Below are positions 60,656 through 64,000 of a DNA stretch of 64,000 nt, in pieces. Below the pieces are notes generated by a model. It ran no database searches. It was not told the DNA's origin and was given only the letters and a program-made list of their open reading frames with translations. The translations under genes were made by a program, and so were the position numbers. Origin of the DNA: Cereibacter_A sp052244495 (GTDB taxonomy: Bacteria; Pseudomonadota; Alphaproteobacteria; Rhodobacterales; Rhodobacteraceae); the NCBI GenBank assembly GCA_052244495.1, contig JBQPXH010000002.1; one strand, 5' to 3'. Each line of letters starts with the position of its first letter. Within the stretch, counting starts at the first letter, position 1.

Positions 60656-61605
60656 TCCGCGGCCTTGTCTTCGACGATGGCTTCCGGTGTGGGTGGCGGC
60701 GGCAGGTCGATCACGGGCTTGACCTCGGGGGCGGGCAGGTCGCCCTTGATCGCCGGCGGCTGGTTCATCAGCATCCGGATGATCGTGACCAGCTCCTCGC
60801 GCATGTTCTTGCGATGCGTCACCCGGTCCAGCATGCCGTGGTCGAGCAGATACTCGGCGCGCTGGAAGCCCTCGGGCAGCTTCTCGCGGATCGTCTGCTC
60901 GATCACGCGCGGGCCGGCGAAGCAGATCAGCGCCTGGGGTTCCGCGATCTGCACGTCGCCCAGCATCGCATAGGACGCCGTCACGCCACCGGTCGTCGGA
61001 TGGGTGAGGATGCAGATGTAGGGCAGCCCGGCCTCGCGCAGCATCTGCACGGCGACCGTGGTGCGCGGCATCTGCATGAGCGAGAGGATGCCCTCCTGCA
61101 TCCGCGCCCCGCCTGCGGAGGCGAAGAGGATCAGCGGGCACTTCTGCTTCACCGCCCGCTCGGCCGCGGCGATGATGGCGTTGCCAACATACATGCCCAT
61201 CGAGCCCGCCATGAAGCCGAAGTCCTGGGCGGCGGCGACGATCGGCGTCCGGGCGATCTCGCCCTCGACGACCAGCATCGCTTCCTTCTCGGCCGTGGCC
61301 TTCTGCGCGGCCTTCATCCGGTCGGGATAGCGCTTCTGGTCCCGGAACTGGAGCGGGTCGGCCAGCGGCACCGGAACCTCGACCTCGGTGAAGATCCCGC
61401 CGTCGAACAGCGCGGCGAACCGATCGCGCGGGCTGATGTTCATGTGATGGTCGCAGGTCGAGCAGACGTTCAGATTCTCGGACAGCTCGCGGTGGAAGAG
61501 CATCGTTCCGCACTCCGGGCACTTGGTCCAGAGGTTCTCCGGCACCTCGCGGCGCGAGAACAGCGAATTGATCTTCGGGCGGACGTAGTTGGAGATCCAG
61601 TTCAT
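60652..61605 (-). CDS. accD: acetyl-CoA carboxylase carboxyltransferase beta subunit
   Basis: A 317-residue subunit with an N-terminal four-cysteine zinc ribbon (CPECGTMLFHREL then NVCSTCDHH) and a crotonase-like domain: FGFMAGSMGMYVGNAI, FASAGGARMQEGILSLMQM and HPTTGGVTASYAMLGD. With AccA it moves carboxyl from carboxybiotin to acetyl-CoA, the first step of fatty-acid synthesis. The start ATG 61605 (MNWISNYVRPKI) is the usual one. The stop overlaps folC. It diverges from the exported-protein gene at 61972. Confidence 0.97.
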
Positions 61606-61971
61606 GCGGGGCTTGCCCTTCCGGTCGCGGCGTTGGTGCGGAGATAGTCCGGAGGGCCGGGAAATGCAATCGGGCGGGGTGCCCCTGTGACGCGGGCGCG
61701 CGGGGCTTCGGGCCGCCCGAGGCTGTCCGCGATGCTCTTGCGCGCCCAGCGGCGTGCGGGGGAGGGGCGCGCCCTCACCCTCATGTCCTTGCCCCGTCCC
61801 GATCGGGTCGGATGCCCGCATCCGGACCGGCCCGGCGGCATCCCTGTCGCATCCTTCCGCAGACCCCGCGAACCGGGGCCGCCCGGCGGTGGATGCCGCA
61901 AGGCGACCGAATCGCGGCTTGCTCCGCGCCGTAGCGGCCAGTATGCCCTGCGCAGCAGGACCGGAGGGACC
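61606..61971. other. 366-bp divergent intergenic region
   Basis: Between the accD start (minus) and the exported-protein start (plus). Overlapping frames run through it but show no family features. It should hold the accD promoter and the promoter of the 61972 gene; I could not assign -35/-10 elements in this GC-rich stretch. Confidence 0.55.
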
Positions 61972-62607
61972 ATGTGGAACCTGTTCGTTCATAGCGTGCG
62001 CAGCCTGCTTCGTGGCGGGCCGGGCACGGTGCGCGGAAGCCGCCGGCGAGAGCGGGGCGGCACAACAAGTCTGCTGCTTGCGGCGCTGATCGCGGCTGGC
62101 GCGGCGCTCCCGGTCTCGGCCGAGGGCGTTCGGGTCGCGGCGCCCTCGGGGTACTGCATCGACCGCGAGGCGGGCGCGGGTGCCGGCCTCGTGCTGATCG
62201 GGCGGTGCGCCGGTATCACCGACCGGCCGGCGGCGGTGCTGACCGCGACGATCGGCGGTCCGGGCTCGGGGATCGACGTCAAGACGCGCGGAGGGGAGCT
62301 CGCGGCCTACTTCCAGTCGCAGCCCGGCCTCCGCGCGCTGAGCGGGTCGGGCGATCCGCGACGGATCGAGGTTCTCGAGGCGCTGGTGCGGGGCGAGGCG
62401 TTCCTGATCCGCCTTCGGGACGGCAACCGTCGTTCGTCCCCCGAAAGCTGGCGTGCCGTCATCACCCTGAACGGTCGTCTCGTGACGCTGACCGCCTCCG
62501 GGACTGGCAGCGCCCCGCTTGGCCGTGAGAACGGCAAGCGCCTGATCGCGGCCTTCGTCGACGCCATGCAGCACGCGAACCGCCGCGGCGCGCGCACGGA
62601 AGGCTAG
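61972..62607 (+). CDS. exported protein of unknown function
   Basis: A 211-residue protein. A basic N-terminus is followed by a hydrophobic signal (about residues 32-50, TTSLLLAALIAAGAALPVSA) with cleavage near VSA-EG. The mature part (VRVAAPSGYCIDREAGAG, then GIDVKTRGGELAAYFQ, RLRDGNRRSSPESWRAVITL) has one visible Cys and no recognised domain. ACCGGAGGGACC stands before ATG 61972. The unusually long basic segment before the signal may mean it starts later. Two further unknown genes follow in the same direction. Confidence 0.75.
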   Translation: MWNLFVHSVRSLLRGGPGTVRGSRRRERGGTTSLLLAALIAAGAALPVSAEGVRVAAPSGYCIDREAGAGAGLVLIGRCAGITDRPAAVLTATIGGPGSGIDVKTRGGELAAYFQSQPGLRALSGSGDPRRIEVLEALVRGEAFLIRLRDGNRRSSPESWRAVITLNGRLVTLTASGTGSAPLGRENGKRLIAAFVDAMQHANRRGARTEG

Positions 62608-62616
62608 AGGCCCCGG

Positions 62617-63375
62617 ATGGGACTCCTCCGCGGGCTGGCCGAGGGAATGTTGCACCGGCTGGCGCTGCGGCGCTGGAGCAGGATAGCCGACGGCGCCGCC
62701 CGCGAGGATCCGGAGGCGCTGCGGCTGCACCGGACGCAGGCCCGGGCCCTTCGAGGACAGATCGACAGACTCCTGCGTATGGCGGATGCGCGACTCGCTG
62801 CGCCGCGAAGCGGAGCAGCGGCTCCGCGACTGCCGCTCGGCACGGACTGGAACTGGCGGCCCGAGCCTTGGGCGGGTGCGGTTCCGCTACCGGTCATCGC
62901 GTCCGCCGCGAAACGCGCCGAGCTCTGCGAAGGCATCACGCTCTTCCATGACTGCGACCTGGGCGAGATCGTGCTGCGCCAGATCAGGAACGCCCGGCCG
63001 GGAGATCCTGCGCCGCATGGGCTGCAGTTCGAGGTGTTCCGTTTCACGGGCACCTTCCTCTCGATCGCGATCGACCTGCCCGGCGCCGCGAGCAGCGGTA
63101 TCTCTCGCCGCCACCTGTTCCGGCTCGAGGCAGCAATCGATCTCGAATGGCCCACGACCGTCTACGCCCGGCTCAACGTGCGGCAGGGGCCCAACACGGA
63201 GCAGCAGGTGCGCGCATTGTCGGACGGCGTGACGGAGTTCGATCTGGCCTATACCGGCATGGTCGAGACGCGAGTCGAGAAGATGTGGGTGGACCTGATC
63301 TTCGAAGGGCCGGGTATGAATCGGATCATCCTTCGGGACGTGACGCTCAGCCGGCGACCGAGGGCGGAACTGTGA
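62617..63375 (+). CDS. uncharacterised Rhodobacterales protein (DUF6478-like)
   Basis: A 252-residue soluble protein, MGLLRGLAEGMLHRLALRRW at the start. The core TDWNWRPEPWAG, EITL-type strands (GITLFHDCDLGEIVLRQIRN, FEVFRFTGTFLSIAIDLP) and GPNTEQQVRAL give a beta-rich, Rhodobacterales-restricted protein resembling DUF6478; the family name is from memory and not certain. No signal peptide. It follows the exported protein by 9 bp and precedes the 63386 gene by 10 bp, so the three form a likely operon. Confidence 0.75.
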   Translation: MGLLRGLAEGMLHRLALRRWSRIADGAAREDPEALRLHRTQARALRGQIDRLLRMADARLAAPRSGAAAPRLPLGTDWNWRPEPWAGAVPLPVIASAAKRAELCEGITLFHDCDLGEIVLRQIRNARPGDPAPHGLQFEVFRFTGTFLSIAIDLPGAASSGISRRHLFRLEAAIDLEWPTTVYARLNVRQGPNTEQQVRALSDGVTEFDLAYTGMVETRVEKMWVDLIFEGPGMNRIILRDVTLSRRPRAEL

Positions 63376-63385
63376 GGATGCGGCG

Positions 63386-63751
63386 ATGGACCTGACGCAG
63401 GTGCGGATAGAGGCGGGCGTCTGGGAAGGCCTGCTCGTGGCTGCCGGCGAGGCGCCGCAGCTCGAGGTGATGCATCTGGGCGAAGTGGTGGCCGTGCCGG
63501 AGATCCTGGCGATCCCTAACCGCAGCGGCCAATGGACGGTGCGTGTGCCGATCCCGGTGCAGCTGCTTTCGGAAGGCATCCACACCTTCCTCGTCCGCGA
63601 GGCGGGCGTAGCCGGAAAGCTGGCGCATTTCACGATCGTTGCCGGAGCGCCGCTTGATCAGGACGTCCTATCCGAAGTGGTCCTGCTGCGCGCGGAACTC
63701 GACCTGCTGAAGCAGGCGTTCCGGCGTCATTGCCGCGAGGGGGACGTGTAG
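63386..63751 (+). CDS. uncharacterised small protein
   Basis: A 121-residue protein, MDLTQVRIEAGVWEGLLVAA at the start. A beta-rich N-terminal half (GQWTVRVPIPVQLLSEGIHTF) is followed by a C-terminal helix (LDQDVLSEVVLLRAELDLLKQ). Family unknown; typical companion of the DUF6478-like gene. Its 3' end is repeated downstream as a decayed copy (63762-63844). Confidence 0.72.
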   Translation: MDLTQVRIEAGVWEGLLVAAGEAPQLEVMHLGEVVAVPEILAIPNRSGQWTVRVPIPVQLLSEGIHTFLVREAGVAGKLAHFTIVAGAPLDQDVLSEVVLLRAELDLLKQAFRRHCREGDV

Positions 63752-63761
63752 TCCGGGCCTC

Positions 63762-63844
63762 GCGCCGCTTGAACAGGATATCCTGTCCAAGGTCCTCCGC
63801 CGCGTACGGAAATGAACCTGCTTGCACAGGCATTCCGCCTTCAC
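63762..63844 (+). pseudogene. decayed partial copy of the preceding gene's 3' end
   Basis: Bases 63762-63844 align with 63647-63730. Both open GCGCCGCTTGA and continue with a CAGGA and TCCT pattern, then GTCCT, and ACCTGCT and CAGGC and ATTCCG-type blocks in the same order. The copy lacks three bases and gains two relative to the first, so the frame APLEQDILSK runs into a stop, while the later part re-aligns in another frame (LLAQAFRLH against LLKQAFRRH). It is a gene remnant, not a functional gene. Confidence 0.7.
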
Positions 63845-63941
63845 CGGCTTGGGCAAGGCATGTGCCGAACCTCGCGCCCATGTCGGTTGGCCGGATTCGC
63901 CGTTATGGCGAGTGTGGTCACGGATGACGAGGTGACGTCTG

Positions 63942-64000
63942 ATGCCCGATCTCCTTCGCATCAGCCTGCGCGTGCCGGAGGAGGAAGGGAGAAAAGCCGT
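63942..64000 (+). CDS. possible start of a further gene (partial)
   Basis: ATG 63942 opens MPDLLRISLRVPEEEGRKA, open to the window end. Another ATG at 63905 in a different frame is also open. Neither has enough sequence for a call. Confidence 0.25.
   Translation, partial: MPDLLRISLRVPEEEGRKA

Noticed and set aside
61687..61971. 95-codon upstream extension of the exported-protein gene
   Set aside because: It adds Arg/Pro-rich sequence before the signal, and the ribosome-binding site GGAGGGACC points to ATG 61972.

Overview
The window is very GC-rich alphaproteobacterial chromosome, and the gene content points to a Rhodobacter/Cereibacter sphaeroides-type purple non-sulfur bacterium. The strongest markers are the PrrB-PrrC-PrrA (RegB-SenC-RegA) redox and photosynthesis regulators with an H-NS-type HvrA/Spb gene and ahcY close by, a Mic60/mitofilin-type gene starting just after hemD, the alphaproteobacterial AddB-AddA pair, and the gpmI-envC-ctpA-rppH and accD-folC blocks. 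Nearly all of the sequence is coding. Genes are packed in short operons with 1-20 bp overlaps. I see no rRNA, CRISPR array, insertion sequence, prophage or integrase. One tRNA gene (Lys, UUU) is present.

Layout. 0-4.5 kb: partial Mic60-type gene and hemD (minus), diverging from tsaD-gpsA-yciI-EVE (plus), then a structured intergenic region and a DUF2853 gene. 4.6-12.4 kb: a stand-alone TrpB paralogue, ahcY, a GT8 glycosyltransferase, an HD hydrolase, hvrA/spb and the prrA/prrC versus prrB divergent regulon. 12.5-22.7 kb: an orphan PAS protein, then tsaE-amgK-murU-addB-addA, linking tRNA modification, MurNAc recycling and double-strand-break repair in one overlapping run. 22.7-26.2 kb: trxA, a glycan-related protein and hslVU with a possible heat-shock promoter.

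26.2-34.3 kb is the most unusual part. A tightly overlapping minus-strand operon (MaoC-like hydratase, SDR reductase, FkbH-type HAD protein, acyl carrier protein, MBOAT O-acyltransferase) diverges from a membrane-anchored SGNH protein, a CDP-glucose-forming cytidylyltransferase and, convergently, a GT2 glycosyltransferase. Together they look like a carrier-protein-dependent acyl or glyceryl decoration system for a cell-surface glycan. This is the best candidate in the window for an undescribed system.

34.8-43.9 kb has a stress-protection flavour: a small membrane protein, a RocB-like M20 hydrolase, trehalose synthesis (otsBA), a DUF4142 exported protein, a DUF3008 small basic protein, topoisomerase IB and an MFS exporter. 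43.9-52.5 kb: purU, a taurine:pyruvate-type aminotransferase with an SsuABC/TauABC-like importer, a DUF72 protein, two small hydrophilic proteins, a GH13 trehalose-synthase-like enzyme and tRNA-Lys. 52.6-64 kb: dapF-mtaB, gpmI-envC-ctpA-rppH, folC and accD (minus), and three Rhodobacterales-type unknown proteins. The last of these is followed by a decayed partial copy of its own 3' end.

Two perfect 23-bp copies of a gene-end repeat, each preceded by a GC hairpin, occur after the MFS gene and after rppH.
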